Part shown: positions 1-9,795 of the stretch, in pieces
How the letters are laid out: each line of letters begins with the position of its first letter
How positions within the stretch are numbered: the stretch's first letter is position 1
Source of the DNA: Acidiferrobacterales bacterium
GTDB taxonomy: Bacteria; Pseudomonadota; Gammaproteobacteria; Acidiferrobacterales; SZUA-150
Reading direction: 5' to 3'
Assembly (NCBI GenBank): GCA_947258385.1
Contig: CAMYII010000017.1
Coordinates: forward strand, 1-61,901
Length of the DNA stretch: 61,901 nt
Program-made: the position numbers and the translations under genes
Notes under the pieces: model-generated
Seen by the model: the letters and a program-made list of their open reading frames with translations, nothing else
Database searches by the model: none
Told to the model about the DNA's origin: nothing

Positions 1-23
1 GAAGCCCGTTCATAGCATTTAAT

Positions 24-38
24 GTCGCCGTAGGCGAC
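24..38 (-). terminator. Weak hairpin downstream of the TPR gene
   Basis: A 6-bp perfect stem (GTCGCC / GGCGAC) with a 3-nt loop lies about 20 bases past the stop of the TPR gene, reading on the minus strand. No clear T-run follows it, so a terminator role is only possible. Confidence 0.25.
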
Positions 39-57
39 CCAAACCGAAAAAGCCCTA

Positions 58-375
58 CTACGATTCCTTTTGTAACCGCTTCAAAAACACCCCCATCTCC
101 TTCGCCGCCTGCTTGTCCCCTTTGGACTCGGCCGCGGCGATTCCTATCTCATAGGCCTCGATCGCTGCTTCCTTGTCCTCGATCGCCGCCAAGGCCTTGC
201 CCAGCAGTTTCCAGGCCGCGGAATAGCCGGCGTCTAGCTCAACGGCGCGGCGCAGGTGCTGCACGGCCTTCGCCGGCTCGTCGATTTTCAGGCATTCATT
301 GCCCAGGCTGAAGCGCAGCAGCACGTTGTCCGGGTCTTTTGCCAGCATCGCTTCAAAGTTGTCGATGATCCCCAT
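58..375 (-). CDS. Small tetratricopeptide-repeat protein
   Basis: A protein of about 105 residues made almost entirely of TPR helices: residues about 15-80 show two repeat pairs with the usual small/aromatic pattern (e.g. LRFSLGNECL, SAAWKLLGKAL), followed by a helix rich in Ala, Lys and Glu. TPRs mediate protein-protein contacts; no enzymatic motif is present, so it is probably a cytoplasmic adaptor. Two in-frame ATGs lie at 381 and 375. I chose 375 because GGGAG sits 7 bases before it, but only 1 base before the ATG at 381. The gene begins about 20 bases after the trkH stop on the same strand and is probably the last gene of that operon. The specific partner is unknown. Confidence 0.75.
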   Translation of the reverse strand: MGIIDNFEAMLAKDPDNVLLRFSLGNECLKIDEPAKAVQHLRRAVELDAGYSAAWKLLGKALAAIEDKEAAIEAYEIGIAAAESKGDKQAAKEMGVFLKRLQKES

Positions 376-395
376 CGTCATGCTCCCGCAGGCCG

Positions 396-1847
396 TTAAT
401 TTCGCCAGAACGTAGGGGTAAAAAGCACAAGCAAGGTAAAAAGCTCCAGCCGTCCCAGGAGCATGGCCACGCAAAGCACCCATTTGCCGGCGGCGTTGAC
501 GCCGGCATAATTGGCGCTGACATCGCCCAATCCCGGGCCCATATTATTCAGGCAGGCGGCAACCGCGGAGAAGGCCGTGACCATGTCCAGACCGGTGGCG
601 CCCATCGCCAAGGACAACATGGTAAAGCTGAACACATAAAGTGAAAAGAATCCCCACACCGCGTTGATCACGCGATCTGGCAACGGTTTGCCGCCTATCT
701 TGATGGGGAACAGCGCATCGGGATGTACCAGGCGGAAGATCTCGCGCTTGCCTTGTTTGTAAAGCAGCAATGTACGTATGACCTTAATACCCCCGGCCGT
801 CGAGCCCGCGCAACCACCGATGAAACTGGCCGTGATGAGCAATAACGGCAAAAATAGCGGCCACCAGTGAAAACCGGTGGTGGTATAGCCGGTGGTGGTG
901 GCGATGGACACCGCCTGAAAGATGCCGTGGTGCAGGGTTTCCTGCCACGTCTCGTAGGTGTCGGTGTAATACAACACGCCGACGCTAATGGCACAGATCG
1001 AAACGATGATCGCGACATAGGCCTTGACCTCGGCATCACGGAGGTAAGGCCCGATACTGCGGGCGCGCCAGGACAGAAAATGCAAGGCGAAGTTGACCCC
1101 GGCAATCAGCATGAAAACGATCGCCACCAGCTCGATGGTCACGCTATTGAAGTATCCCAGGCTCTGGTCGTGGGTCGAGAATCCCCCGATCGCTATGGTC
1201 GAAAAGCTGTGGCCGATGGCATCGATCGGGTCCATGCCGGCCCACCAATAGGCCAGGGCACAGGCCACGGTCAGCCCCACGTAGATATACCACAACGCCT
1301 TGGCGGTTTCGGTGATGCGCGGCGTGAGCTTGTTGTCCTTGATTGGCCCCGGGGTCTCGGCGCGGTAAAGCTGCATGCCGCCGACGCCCAACATCGGCAT
1401 TACCGCAACCGCCAAAACGATAATACCCATTCCGCCCAGCCACTGAAGCTGCTGGCGGTAGTAGCGCACCGCCTCAGGCAGCTCGTCAATGCCGGTCAGG
1501 ACGGTGGCGCCGGTGGTGCTCAATCCCGACATGGATTCAAAGAAGGCATCGGTGAAGACCATCGTCGGCTGCTCGGATATCGCAAACGGCAGGGCACCCA
1601 CAAGCGCGAGCATCGACCAGAAAAGCGTGACGATAACGAAACCGTCGCGCAGGCGGATGTCCCTGCGCACCTGGCTCACGGGAAGCCACAAGATCAGGCC
1701 GGTGATCAGTGTGATCATATAGGCGGCGGAAAACGCGCGTGTCGTGCCGTCTTGGTAGATCAGGGAGATGGCGATCGGCGGCAGCAGCGTGGTGCTGAAA
1801 ATGATCAGCAACAGCCCCATCACACGTTGGATAACGACCAGTTGCAT
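396..1847 (-). CDS. trkH: Trk potassium uptake protein TrkH
   Basis: Inner-membrane K+ translocating subunit of the Trk system, 483 residues, the same length as E. coli TrkH. The protein is hydrophobic throughout, with the four M1-P-M2 repeats of the SKT superfamily. Selectivity-filter-like glycines are visible in SGLSTTGATV (first repeat), TIAIGGFSTHD (second), ATTTGYTTTGF (third) and NNMGPGLGDV (fourth). The glycine-rich stretch GCAGSTAGGIK matches the intramembrane loop region of TrkH. It lies 3 bases downstream of trkA, its cytoplasmic regulator, so the two are almost certainly co-transcribed. Located in the cytoplasmic membrane; uptake is expected to be ion-coupled and gated by TrkA nucleotide binding. 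Confidence 0.96.
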   Translation of the reverse strand: MQLVVIQRVMGLLLIIFSTTLLPPIAISLIYQDGTTRAFSAAYMITLITGLILWLPVSQVRRDIRLRDGFVIVTLFWSMLALVGALPFAISEQPTMVFTDAFFESMSGLSTTGATVLTGIDELPEAVRYYRQQLQWLGGMGIIVLAVAVMPMLGVGGMQLYRAETPGPIKDNKLTPRITETAKALWYIYVGLTVACALAYWWAGMDPIDAIGHSFSTIAIGGFSTHDQSLGYFNSVTIELVAIVFMLIAGVNFALHFLSWRARSIGPYLRDAEVKAYVAIIVSICAISVGVLYYTDTYETWQETLHHGIFQAVSIATTTGYTTTGFHWWPLFLPLLLITASFIGGCAGSTAGGIKVIRTLLLYKQGKREIFRLVHPDALFPIKIGGKPLPDRVINAVWGFFSLYVFSFTMLSLAMGATGLDMVTAFSAVAACLNNMGPGLGDVSANYAGVNAAGKWVLCVAMLLGRLELFTLLVLFTPTFWRN

Positions 1848-1850
1848 GAA

Positions 1851-3230
1851 TCAGAAGAAGCTATAAGCGACCTGGAACAGTTTCTCGACTTCGGGGATGC
1901 GCTTCTTGTCGACCACGAACAGGATGATATGGTCGTCAGCCTCGATGACGGTGTCGTGATGCGCCATCAGCACGTCCTTGCCCCGAACGATGGCACCAAT
2001 CGTCGTGCCGGGCGGCAACTTGATAGCTTCGATCGCCCGTCCGACCACGCGAGAGGTACTGGCATCGCCATGGGCCACGGCCTCGATGGCCTCGGCGGCG
2101 CCGCGCCGCAGGGCGTGAACGGCGACCACATCGCCGCGCCTCACGTGTGCCAGCAGGCTGCCTATCGTGGCCTGCTGCGGCGAGATCGCGATATCGATAT
2201 CCCCGGTGCTCTGCACCAGGTCGACATAGGCGGCGCGGTTGATCAGCGCCATGACCTTCCGTGCGCCCAGCCGTTTGGCGAGCATGGCCGACAGGATATT
2301 GGCCTCATCGTCGTTGGTCAGCGCGCAGAACACATCGCTGTCCTCCACGCTCTCGCGTATCAGGAGCTCTTCATCGGCGGCATCGCCCACCAGCACGACG
2401 CTCTTGTGCAATGCGTCGGCGACTTCCTGCGCGCGCTCCGGGTTATGCTCAATGATCTTGGTGGAATAATTGCTATTTTCCAAGGCAATGGCGAGCCTGC
2501 GCCCGATATTACCGCCACCGGCCAGCATGACACGTTTTACCGGCTTGTCCAGTTTGCGCAGCTCGCTCATAACGGCACGGATGTGCTTCTGGGCGGCGAT
2601 GAAAAAAACCTCATCATCGGCCTCGATGACGGTGTCGCCCTCCGGAATGATAGCGCGGTCCTGACGGTAGATTGCCGCTACGCGCGTTTCGATGTTCGGC
2701 AGATGGTCGCGCAGGGCGCGTAGCTCATGGCCGACCAGCGGACCGCCGTAATAGGCCCTCACCGCTACGAGTTGTACCTGACCACCGGCGAAATCCACAA
2801 CCTGCAGCGCCGTGGGGTATTCGATCAGACGCTGTACATGATCGGTGACGATCTGTTCCGGGCTGATGATGACATCGATGGGAAAGGCCTCCTGCGTGAA
2901 AATCTCGGGGTGAGAAAGGTATTCCACCGCCCGTATGCGCGCAATCTTGGTTGGTGTGTGGAACAGTGTATAGGCGACCTGGCAGGCCACCATGTTGGTT
3001 TCATCGCTGTTGGTCACCGCAAGGATCATGTCCGTATCCTCGGCGCCCGCGGCCTGCAGCGTTTCCGGATGAGAACCGCTTCCTTGCACCGTGCGCAGAT
3101 CGAGCCGATCCTGCAGTTCGTCAAGCCGTTTGGGGTCGGTGTCAATGACGGTAATGTCGTTGGCCTCGGTGACCAGATTGACGGCCACAGATGTCCCGAC
3201 CTGTCCGGCACCCAAGATAATTATTTTCAT
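1851..3230 (-). CDS. trkA: Trk system potassium regulator TrkA
   Basis: Cytoplasmic peripheral subunit that binds nucleotides and gates TrkH; 459 residues, as in the usual two-unit family. Two tandem RCK units are visible: a Rossmann fold opening with GAGQVG at residues 7-12 and a second with AGGGNIG near residue 240, each followed by a TrkA-C domain (the second around [17 protein letters not shown] to the C terminus). It starts 2 bases after the ntrX stop and ends 3 bases before trkH, indicating one transcript from the ntrYX genes into potassium uptake. That linkage is common in this class; a direct regulatory link between NtrX and trk is inference only. Confidence 0.96.
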   Translation of the reverse strand: MKIIILGAGQVGTSVAVNLVTEANDITVIDTDPKRLDELQDRLDLRTVQGSGSHPETLQAAGAEDTDMILAVTNSDETNMVACQVAYTLFHTPTKIARIRAVEYLSHPEIFTQEAFPIDVIISPEQIVTDHVQRLIEYPTALQVVDFAGGQVQLVAVRAYYGGPLVGHELRALRDHLPNIETRVAAIYRQDRAIIPEGDTVIEADDEVFFIAAQKHIRAVMSELRKLDKPVKRVMLAGGGNIGRRLAIALENSNYSTKIIEHNPERAQEVADALHKSVVLVGDAADEELLIRESVEDSDVFCALTNDDEANILSAMLAKRLGARKVMALINRAAYVDLVQSTGDIDIAISPQQATIGSLLAHVRRGDVVAVHALRRGAAEAIEAVAHGDASTSRVVGRAIEAIKLPPGTTIGAIVRGKDVLMAHHDTVIEADDHIILFVVDKKRIPEVEKLFQVAYSFF

Positions 3231-3232
3231 TG

Positions 3233-4627
3233 CTATGGCTCTGAGTGTCTTTCTTCTTTGGCTTGCTTCGTGTTGATGCCCAGCTGTTTTAATTTCCGGT
3301 ATAGGTGTGTCCGTTCCATGCCCGCGATCGTCGCCAGCTCGCTGACATTGCCACCCGTTCGTTTAAGGTGATACTCGAGGTAAGCCTTCTCGAACCGGTC
3401 ACGGGCATCGCGCAACGGGATATCGAACATCGGACCGAGGGCGGCGCTGACCTGGTCAGCGGCGTCCTGGGTGGCGCTACTCAACGCCTGCTCCACCTCA
3501 GCGACCGGGACCTCCAGATCGTTGCCAGTGATCAGCAGGCGGCGCACGACGTTTTTCAGTTGGCGCGTGTTGCCGGGCCAACTGTAATTTCTGAGCATAT
3601 TTAGAGCGCCGATAGTAAATTTCCGGTAAGGCAGATTTTCATTTTCCGCAAGCCAGTCCACATAGAAATTCACCAGATCCGGCACGTCTTCACAATGTTC
3701 ACGCAGCGAGGCGATTCGTAATGGAATTACGTTCAAGCGGTAGTACAAATCTTCACGGAAACGCCCGCCTGCCAGTGCATCCTCCAGGTCGTGGCTGGTC
3801 GTGGCCACAATACGAGCGTCCATCTCCATCGGCTCTTGGCCGCCAACACGCAGATAGCGCCTCTCCTCCAACGCATGTAAGAGCGCGGATTGGGCCTCCC
3901 AATCGAGGTCGCCGATCTCGTTCAACAGCAGGGTGCCGCCCCTGGCCTGCTCAAAAATACCAGCGATGATGTGTCCTTCGTGCTCGTTGCCGAATAACTG
4001 TACAGCAATGCTTTTTGACGGGATTGCCGCCAGGCTGACCTCAACGAACTGGCCTTCTTTGCGGGTACTTTTGTTATGCAGGTAGCGCGCCGCGACCGCC
4101 TTGCCGCAGCCTTGCTGGCCGCTGATTAATACCCATGCATCCGTGGCGGCGATACGTTCGATCTGCTCACGCAGTTGCTGCATGGTTGCGCTCTTGCCGG
4201 TCAATGCCGAGACCGGTTCGGCGTGGTCACGCAGGCGCAGGTTTTCTTGCTTGAGCTTTTCGCTTTGCAGGGCGCGGTCCACGGTCACCAAAAGCTTGCC
4301 CATGGAAACCGGTTTTTCGATATAGTCATAAGCGCCCAGGCGGGTCGCCTCGACCGCCGTTTCGACATTGCCGTGCCCCGACATGATCACGACTGGCACC
4401 TTCGGATAATCCGGCCCCGACCATTCCTTCAGCAAGGTGATGCCGTCCGTGTCAGGCATCCATATGTCCAGCAGCACCAGATCAGGCAGATGCTCGTGAA
4501 ATGCCTTGCGCGCCGTCGCGGCGCTCTCCGCGGTCGTCACGCTGTAGTTCTCGTCTTCCAGTATCTCCTGAAGCAGCCGACGAATATCGGGCTCATCGTC
4601 GACGACCAAAATCTCTGCGCGACTCAC
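3233..4627 (-). CDS. ntrX: NtrX-type response regulator with degenerate AAA+ core
   Basis: Response regulator of the NtrYX pair, 464 residues. The receiver domain (1-120) is intact: acidic pocket D10/D11, phospho-acceptor D54, and K105. The AAA+ domain follows: Walker A GQQGCGKA (170-177) keeps GxxGxGK. The sigma-54-contacting GAFTGA loop is absent: the sequence goes from LFGNEHEG straight to [10 protein letters not shown], about five residues short. Walker B reads LLLNE, with N236 where an acidic Asp is normal. A Fis-type helix-turn-helix ends the protein ([20 protein letters not shown]). It therefore probably binds DNA but should not activate sigma-54 polymerase classically. Loss of GAFTGA is, to my recollection, common in the NtrX branch; the Walker B change is less expected. 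Its start overlaps the ntrY stop by 4 bases. Confidence 0.92.
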   Translation of the reverse strand: MSRAEILVVDDEPDIRRLLQEILEDENYSVTTAESAATARKAFHEHLPDLVLLDIWMPDTDGITLLKEWSGPDYPKVPVVIMSGHGNVETAVEATRLGAYDYIEKPVSMGKLLVTVDRALQSEKLKQENLRLRDHAEPVSALTGKSATMQQLREQIERIAATDAWVLISGQQGCGKAVAARYLHNKSTRKEGQFVEVSLAAIPSKSIAVQLFGNEHEGHIIAGIFEQARGGTLLLNEIGDLDWEAQSALLHALEERRYLRVGGQEPMEMDARIVATTSHDLEDALAGGRFREDLYYRLNVIPLRIASLREHCEDVPDLVNFYVDWLAENENLPYRKFTIGALNMLRNYSWPGNTRQLKNVVRRLLITGNDLEVPVAEVEQALSSATQDAADQVSAALGPMFDIPLRDARDRFEKAYLEYHLKRTGGNVSELATIAGMERTHLYRKLKQLGINTKQAKEERHSEP

Positions 4628-6909
4628 GCCTTTCGCTCCTTCATTGAGTGTGTGCTTGCCGGTTTGGGGACGGATTCACCTTTACCGGACAGCGCGGCTT
4701 CTTCATTGAGCGGTAAGCATATCGTAATGCTTGCACCACCCTGTTTCAGGTTTTCGGCGTACAAGAAACCATTATGCTCCTCAATGATCTTCTTGACGAT
4801 GGCCAGGCCCAAACCGGTGCCTTTTTCCTTGCTCGTCACATAGGGTTCAAACAGCCTGTCCATTAGACCGTCGGCGAATCCGGGGCCATTATCCAGTATT
4901 TGCAGCTCAACATAATGGCCACCGTTGACGGTGCTGCAACGGGTCTTGATGCGCAACAATGGCTTGTTGGTGTTCGCCAGGGCGTCACCGGCGTTCAGCA
5001 GGAGGTTGTGCAGCACTTGGCGGAGTCGTCCGGGGTCGGCGGTGATCGCGGGCAGCTCGCCGTCGAGCGTAAGCGTGATGTCCAGGGCGCGCCGCCGGTG
5101 CCCGGGACGCAAGGGCTCGTTATTGTAGAGCTCGGTGACATCCTGGATCAATTGGTTGAGATCAACTGGCTGGCGCTGCATTTGCTCTGGTCTTGCATAT
5201 TCTGAGAACGCGTTGACCATGGATTTCAGCGATTCGACCTGATCGATGATCGTGCGTGTAGACCGGTCCACCGTATTCTGGGCGTTTTTCTCCAGTTGTG
5301 CCATGCACTTGTGGCGGATGCGCTCGGCGGATAACTGGATCGGCGTCAGCGGATTTTTGATCTCATGGGCCAGTCTTCTCGCCACCTCACCCCATGCCGC
5401 GTCACGCTGCGCCTGAATAAGCGCGGTCACGTCATCGAAAACCACGACATAGCCGCCCGCTCGAGCCCCCGTGGCTGGAAGCAGCGTGCCCCTAATGATG
5501 AGCGTCTTTCGGGTTGTCTGGCTTTGCAACAGGACCTGCACCTGCCATTCTGCTTGCCCGTCCTTCATCGCATTGCTGATGGATTCCGCAAATGGCGTGA
5601 TGTGCGGATAGGAGCGCTCAAGCCAGCGGAGGGACTTCTTTTGACCCGGCTGTAGATCGATGCCCAGGATCTGGGTGGCGACGGAATTGTGGGCTTGCAC
5701 CCTAAGCTGGGGATCAAATGACATCACGCCGGAGGAAAGGTGTGCCAGTATCGTTTCCAGATACGTGCGTTGGAGCTCGGTCTCTTGTTGGCTTTGTCTG
5801 ATCTGTGTTTGCGCCCGGTGTATCTTTTGGGTCATTTCGTTGAAGGATTTCACCAGGATGCCGAACTCGTCCTGGCTCGGGATGGGCAGCTGTTTGCGGT
5901 AATTTCCCTGGGCGACCGCTTCGGTGCCCTCGGCCAGGTCGCGGATCGGGATGACGAGTCGGCGGGCGGCAAACATGGCGCCGGACACCGCGATCAGCAG
6001 GGTCAGCAGCGCGACGAGACTCAACGTCAGGATAAAGCCGAATTTCAAGGGTCCGCGCAGGTAAACCAGCTTTTCGTATTCCGCGAAGGCCGATTGAACG
6101 CTCTCGCCGAGCTTGGCGTAGCGGTTAGGGAGTTGTTGCAGAACCTGCAGTATGCGCACCGGCGCGCCGACCTCGAGCGCATACACCGGCACCACCACAC
6201 GCAGATTCAGCTCGCCGTCACTCAGGGGGTCGAGGTTGGCATAGGTCAGCCCTTGGCGGATCTGTGACAGTATGGCCTCCCCGGGCCGCACGGGCACCAG
6301 AGACTCGGTCTCGGGTCCCTCCTGGCCGCTGGAAGCGAGAATCTTCCCGTCTTGCGTAAACAGCGTAATCTCGAAGACGTTATATTTTTCCCTCAGGTAA
6401 TTTAGGGCGGTGGGCGCCAGCCTGTCCGAGGTTTCCTCGAGCTCGATCGCCATTTCCTGGGCGGTCTGCACAAGGTCTTGTTTTAGCGCATCAAAGGCGG
6501 TGCGTCCCAGCATGAGCGCATCATCCATGGCCCGTTCCACCTTCACGTCAAACCAACTGTCTATGCCTTTGTTCAAGGCCTGAATCGAGAAAAAGAACAC
6601 CATCGTTACCGGAAGGACCGCCAGTACCACGAACATGCCTAGCAGACGCAAGGTCAGCCGCGAGCCCATGACGCGGGCGCGGAACTGAACCACCATGTTG
6701 TACAGATTGAGCAGAATCAGCGCCAGCAAGACCACGATGCCGATGATGTTAATGACCAACAGCAAGGAGTACAGATGCCCGAACAGGGCGGAGTTCTGCG
6801 TGGCAGCACTCATCATGACGAGCGCAATGAGCAACAGGACGGATAGGATGCTAAGCGGGGTGATGCCCGCGACGTAGCGGCTTACGGAGTTATCTTCCAT
6901 GTCGTCCAA
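4624..6909 (-). CDS. ntrY: NtrY-type sensor histidine kinase
   Basis: Membrane sensor kinase of 761 residues, partner of NtrX. Two or three N-terminal membrane helices (about 18-40, 45-70, 88-110) precede an extracytoplasmic sensor region, then another helix near residues 300-325. HAMP (RRLVIPIRDLAEGTEAVAQG), a PAS domain, the H-box RRLAHEIKNPLTPIQLS, and a HATPase domain with DNGPGF and KGTGLGLAIVKK follow. This is the NtrY layout rather than the soluble NtrB one. The signal is not determinable from sequence; NtrYX systems have been tied to nitrogen, redox or oxygen responses in different bacteria. It overlaps ntrX by 4 bases and its start lies inside the 3' end of the DUF4390 gene, so translation is likely coupled. 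Confidence 0.95.
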   Translation of the reverse strand: MDDMEDNSVSRYVAGITPLSILSVLLLIALVMMSAATQNSALFGHLYSLLLVINIIGIVVLLALILLNLYNMVVQFRARVMGSRLTLRLLGMFVVLAVLPVTMVFFFSIQALNKGIDSWFDVKVERAMDDALMLGRTAFDALKQDLVQTAQEMAIELEETSDRLAPTALNYLREKYNVFEITLFTQDGKILASSGQEGPETESLVPVRPGEAILSQIRQGLTYANLDPLSDGELNLRVVVPVYALEVGAPVRILQVLQQLPNRYAKLGESVQSAFAEYEKLVYLRGPLKFGFILTLSLVALLTLLIAVSGAMFAARRLVIPIRDLAEGTEAVAQGNYRKQLPIPSQDEFGILVKSFNEMTQKIHRAQTQIRQSQQETELQRTYLETILAHLSSGVMSFDPQLRVQAHNSVATQILGIDLQPGQKKSLRWLERSYPHITPFAESISNAMKDGQAEWQVQVLLQSQTTRKTLIIRGTLLPATGARAGGYVVVFDDVTALIQAQRDAAWGEVARRLAHEIKNPLTPIQLSAERIRHKCMAQLEKNAQNTVDRSTRTIIDQVESLKSMVNAFSEYARPEQMQRQPVDLNQLIQDVTELYNNEPLRPGHRRRALDITLTLDGELPAITADPGRLRQVLHNLLLNAGDALANTNKPLLRIKTRCSTVNGGHYVELQILDNGPGFADGLMDRLFEPYVTSKEKGTGLGLAIVKKIIEEHNGFLYAENLKQGGASITICLPLNEEAALSGKGESVPKPASTHSMKERKA

Positions 6910-7454
6910 CCGCTGTTCAAATGCCAGGAGGGAGAGGTGTAGGCGACCGGCCTTAAGGGTGCGGGCAGGGTTTCGATGTCGAGATTGGCGCGCATACGCA
7001 CCAGGTATTTGCCCTGCGCCGCCAGCGCATCCGGGACCGGCAGCGTCAGCTCGTTGACTGCGCCCATGGATTTCAACGCTTCCTGCAGCGCGGTAAAGCT
7101 TTCCACTTGGTCCGGATCGGTTTCATGGCCGCTGACCAGATACTGTCCGGACAGCGCGTGGTAGCGTATCTTCTGGCGCAGCACCCAGCCCCCGACTCGC
7201 TTGTTCCAGATGATGTTGCGGTGTTTTTGGAGATGGACATGGATCTTGATCTCCAGGGGTATACCCTTGCTGAGCGCTTCCTCGGCCTTGTCGCTGAGAT
7301 CCAGCTCAAGGGCACCGTTTATCACAAGCGCGCCCTCGGTGAGCTTCGCGTTTATGTCCGTGATGCTGAATTCGGCGCCCACAGCCCCGCTCCAGGCCAG
7401 CAGCAGCACGAGCCACAGGCCCTTCCCGCAATTAATCTTTCTCGATACAGGCAT
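6882..7454 (-). CDS. DUF4390 domain secreted or periplasmic protein
   Basis: About 190 residues. The start at 7454 (MPVSRKIN) was chosen because it gives a clean signal peptide (basic start, then LWLVLLLAWSGAVGA and cleavage near AEF) and GGACGG lies about 8 bases upstream. The mature part is beta-rich and matches the DUF4390 pattern I know from this locus (AKLTEGALVINGALELDLS, then GIPLEIKIHVHLQKHRNIIWN). The family has no established biochemical function. It sits between rsmB and ntrY, overlapping rsmB by 23 bases and ntrY by 28, a position conserved in many Gammaproteobacteria. A contribution to the signal sensed by NtrY is possible but unproven. Confidence 0.85.
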   Translation of the reverse strand: MPVSRKINCGKGLWLVLLLAWSGAVGAEFSITDINAKLTEGALVINGALELDLSDKAEEALSKGIPLEIKIHVHLQKHRNIIWNKRVGGWVLRQKIRYHALSGQYLVSGHETDPDQVESFTALQEALKSMGAVNELTLPVPDALAAQGKYLVRMRANLDIETLPAPLRPVAYTSPSWHLNSGWTTWKITP

Positions 7455-8802
7455 AGTAAAATCCGTCCATATCGTGGTCGCCAGGCAGAATCTGCAGCCC
7501 GACCGGCCTTGGTCTGCCGAATCTATGGCTCGCCGTCGCGGCACCCCCGATCGCCACTTCTCGTGCGTCAGGATGATGCTCCAGAAAGGCGACCATCTGG
7601 CGTTCATTCTCTTCCGGCAACACCGAGCAGGTCACATACAGGAGCTTACCGCCCCGGCGCAGCAAGGGCCATAACCGCGCGAGGATGCGAGACTGCGTCC
7701 GCACCGCCGCGCTCACCTGCGCCGGGGACCGGTGCGCCTTGATATCCGGATGCCGGCGGATGACCCCGGTTGCCGAGCAGGGGGCGTCCACCAGGACACG
7801 GTCAAACGGCCTGCCGTCCCACCACCCAGGCTTGGCCGCCGCATCGGCCTGAACCAGCGAGGCCTCCAGGCCCAGGCGTTCCAGGGACTCGCGAATCAGT
7901 TCGAGTCTCCCCGGATCGATGTCCACGGCGATGAGCTCGGCCAATGCCGGGGTGCGCTCCAGAATATGGGCGGTTTTTCCACCGGGCGCCGCACAGGCGT
8001 CGAGTACCCGTTGGCCCGGTAGCGTGTCGAGCCAGATTGCCGCCAGCTGCGCGGCCGTATCCTGGACCGATACGCTGCCGTCGATGAAGCCTGGGAGCGC
8101 CGCCACCGGCTGCGGGGCGTCAAGGCGCAGCCCGCAGTCGGTCTCGGGCACGGTCGTGGCGGCGATGCCGGCGGCCTCCAGCGCGGCTTGATACTGCCTG
8201 CGGGTGTTTCTGCGCAAATTGACACGCAGGCCCATGGGGGCGTGCTGGTCATTGGCCTGGACGATACGCTCCCACTCGGCCGGCCACGCCTGCCGCAGTT
8301 TTTCCAGCAACCACGCGGGATGGTTGTATGCCGTCTCGGGGTCCCGCTGCAGGTTTTCTTCAATGTCAGCACGCCTTCGCAAGTAACCGCGCAGGCAGGC
8401 GTTAATGAGATTTTTTGCCCAGGGCTTGCCCAGGGCGTCGGCGGCGGCCACCGTCTCGTTCACGGCCGCGTGTATTTTGACGTCCATGTGCATCAGCTGG
8501 TAGAGCCCGACCATGAGCAAAGCGAGCACATCACGGTCCTTTTTGTTAAGCGGGCGGCTCAGCAGCAGATCGGTCACGCCCCGCAGTTTTACCGCCCAGC
8601 GCAGCGTGCCGTAACACATCTCCTGGATCAGCGCCGCCCGCCGCCGATCGACCAACCCCGCCAGGGCATCCTCTAACACCCGGTCAAGGAGGCGGCCTCG
8701 CCACAGGGTCTCGGCCACAACCTGGGCCGCGATCGCGCGTGGGGGACGGGCGGCACGCGCCGCGCCGGGGGTGCTGCCGGTGTCGTGCTTCGTCGATGTC
8801 AT
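7432..8802 (-). CDS. rsmB: 16S rRNA (cytosine-967-C5) methyltransferase RsmB
   Basis: 456 residues. The N-terminal third is the NusB-like RNA-binding domain (RAIAAQVVAETLWRG, later LINACLRGYLRR). The C-terminal half is a SAM-dependent methyltransferase: SAM motif DACAAPGGKTAHI, acidic VDID, and the two RNA m5C cysteines in DAPCSATG (release) and VTCSVL (catalysis). It methylates C967 of 16S rRNA. The gene lies 48 bases after fmt and precedes the DUF4390 gene, the standard def-fmt-rsmB order. The N terminus has an Ala/Arg-rich lead of about 20 residues. Start context is weak, but no better in-frame start is evident. Confidence 0.96.
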   Translation of the reverse strand: MTSTKHDTGSTPGAARAARPPRAIAAQVVAETLWRGRLLDRVLEDALAGLVDRRRAALIQEMCYGTLRWAVKLRGVTDLLLSRPLNKKDRDVLALLMVGLYQLMHMDVKIHAAVNETVAAADALGKPWAKNLINACLRGYLRRRADIEENLQRDPETAYNHPAWLLEKLRQAWPAEWERIVQANDQHAPMGLRVNLRRNTRRQYQAALEAAGIAATTVPETDCGLRLDAPQPVAALPGFIDGSVSVQDTAAQLAAIWLDTLPGQRVLDACAAPGGKTAHILERTPALAELIAVDIDPGRLELIRESLERLGLEASLVQADAAAKPGWWDGRPFDRVLVDAPCSATGVIRRHPDIKAHRSPAQVSAAVRTQSRILARLWPLLRRGGKLLYVTCSVLPEENERQMVAFLEHHPDAREVAIGGAATASHRFGRPRPVGLQILPGDHDMDGFYYACIEKD

Positions 8803-8850
8803 GAGTGGATGTTAGCTCTTTTGCGGGGCCTCAGGCGCTACGCTGGCAGC

Positions 8851-9783
8851 CTACCCCAGCCGATCACCGGGAGACAGTCGATGGCCGTTGAGGAACGCAC
8901 GTGCGTCGAGCGGCTTGCCGCCCTCGGCCTGCAGCTTGCACACACTGAGGATACCTTTTCCGGTCTGAATTTGAATCCCGCCGGCACCCGTTGCGATCAC
9001 GGTTCCAGGGGCACAGGGTGCCGGCCGGTCGCTGGAATTCAACGCCTCGGCCGCCCAGATCCGCAGTAACTTGCCCCGCCAGTGGGTGGTGGCCACGGGC
9101 CAGGGGTTGAGCGCGCGGATTTTGCGGTCCAAGGCCGGCGCCGGCGCCGACCAGTCGATCGGGGCTTCGCCTTTCCGCAGCTTCGGCGCATAGCAGGCCT
9201 CGGCATTGTCTTGAGGTCGCGGCGACAGCGCGGCCTGTCGCAGTTCCTCGAGGGCCTTGACCAGCGCCACGGCCCCCAACTGGGCAAGGCGATCATGCAG
9301 TGTCTGCGTGGTGTCGTCACCTTGTATCATGGTTTCAGATTGGACCAGAATGTTGCCGGTATCCAGGCCCTCATCCATCTGCATAATGGTGATGCCTGAC
9401 ACAGCGTCGCCGGCCTCGATGGCCCGCGGGATGGGCGCCGCTCCCCGCCAGCGTGGCAGGAGCGAGGCGTGCACATTGACGCAACCGTGGACAGGGGTGT
9501 TCAGAATAGACTTCGGCAGGATCTGGCCATAGGCGACGACCACCATAATGTCCGGGTGGAGAGCGCGCAGAAACGCCGCCTCCCCTTTCAGGCTTTGTGG
9601 CTGACGGATTTCCAGCCCGTGGCGTCGCGCGGCCTGTTTCACAGCGCTGGGCTTGAGTTTGCGACCGCGGCCGGCAGGGCGGTCGGGCTGGGTGTAGACA
9701 GCGATGATGCGGTGCCCTGCCTGCAACAGCGCTTCTAGACTCGGCACGGCGAAATCCGGGGTGCCGGCAAAGACGATGTTCAA
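8851..9783 (-). CDS. fmt: Methionyl-tRNA formyltransferase
   Basis: 310 residues, close to the usual 315. It formylates Met-tRNA(fMet) with 10-formyl-THF for translation initiation. Seen: N-terminal MNIVFAGTPDFAVPSLEALL, the active-site stretch NVHASLLPRWRGAAPI containing the HxSLLP signature, the catalytic Asp in MDEGLDTGNIL, and the small C-terminal beta-barrel tRNA-binding domain (IRALNPWPVATTHW onward). It starts 12 bases after the def stop; Fmt and peptide deformylase act at opposite ends of the same formyl-methionine cycle, so the operon is functionally coherent. Confidence 0.97.
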   Translation of the reverse strand: MNIVFAGTPDFAVPSLEALLQAGHRIIAVYTQPDRPAGRGRKLKPSAVKQAARRHGLEIRQPQSLKGEAAFLRALHPDIMVVVAYGQILPKSILNTPVHGCVNVHASLLPRWRGAAPIPRAIEAGDAVSGITIMQMDEGLDTGNILVQSETMIQGDDTTQTLHDRLAQLGAVALVKALEELRQAALSPRPQDNAEACYAPKLRKGEAPIDWSAPAPALDRKIRALNPWPVATTHWRGKLLRIWAAEALNSSDRPAPCAPGTVIATGAGGIQIQTGKGILSVCKLQAEGGKPLDARAFLNGHRLSPGDRLG

Positions 9784-9795
9784 CGCTATGGCCCT

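Noticed and set aside
867-2723. 618-codon open frame on the plus strand
   Set aside because: It is antisense to trkH and trkA, both unmistakable; its translation is His/Gln/Arg/Asp-rich with no family features. High GC leaves such shadow frames open.
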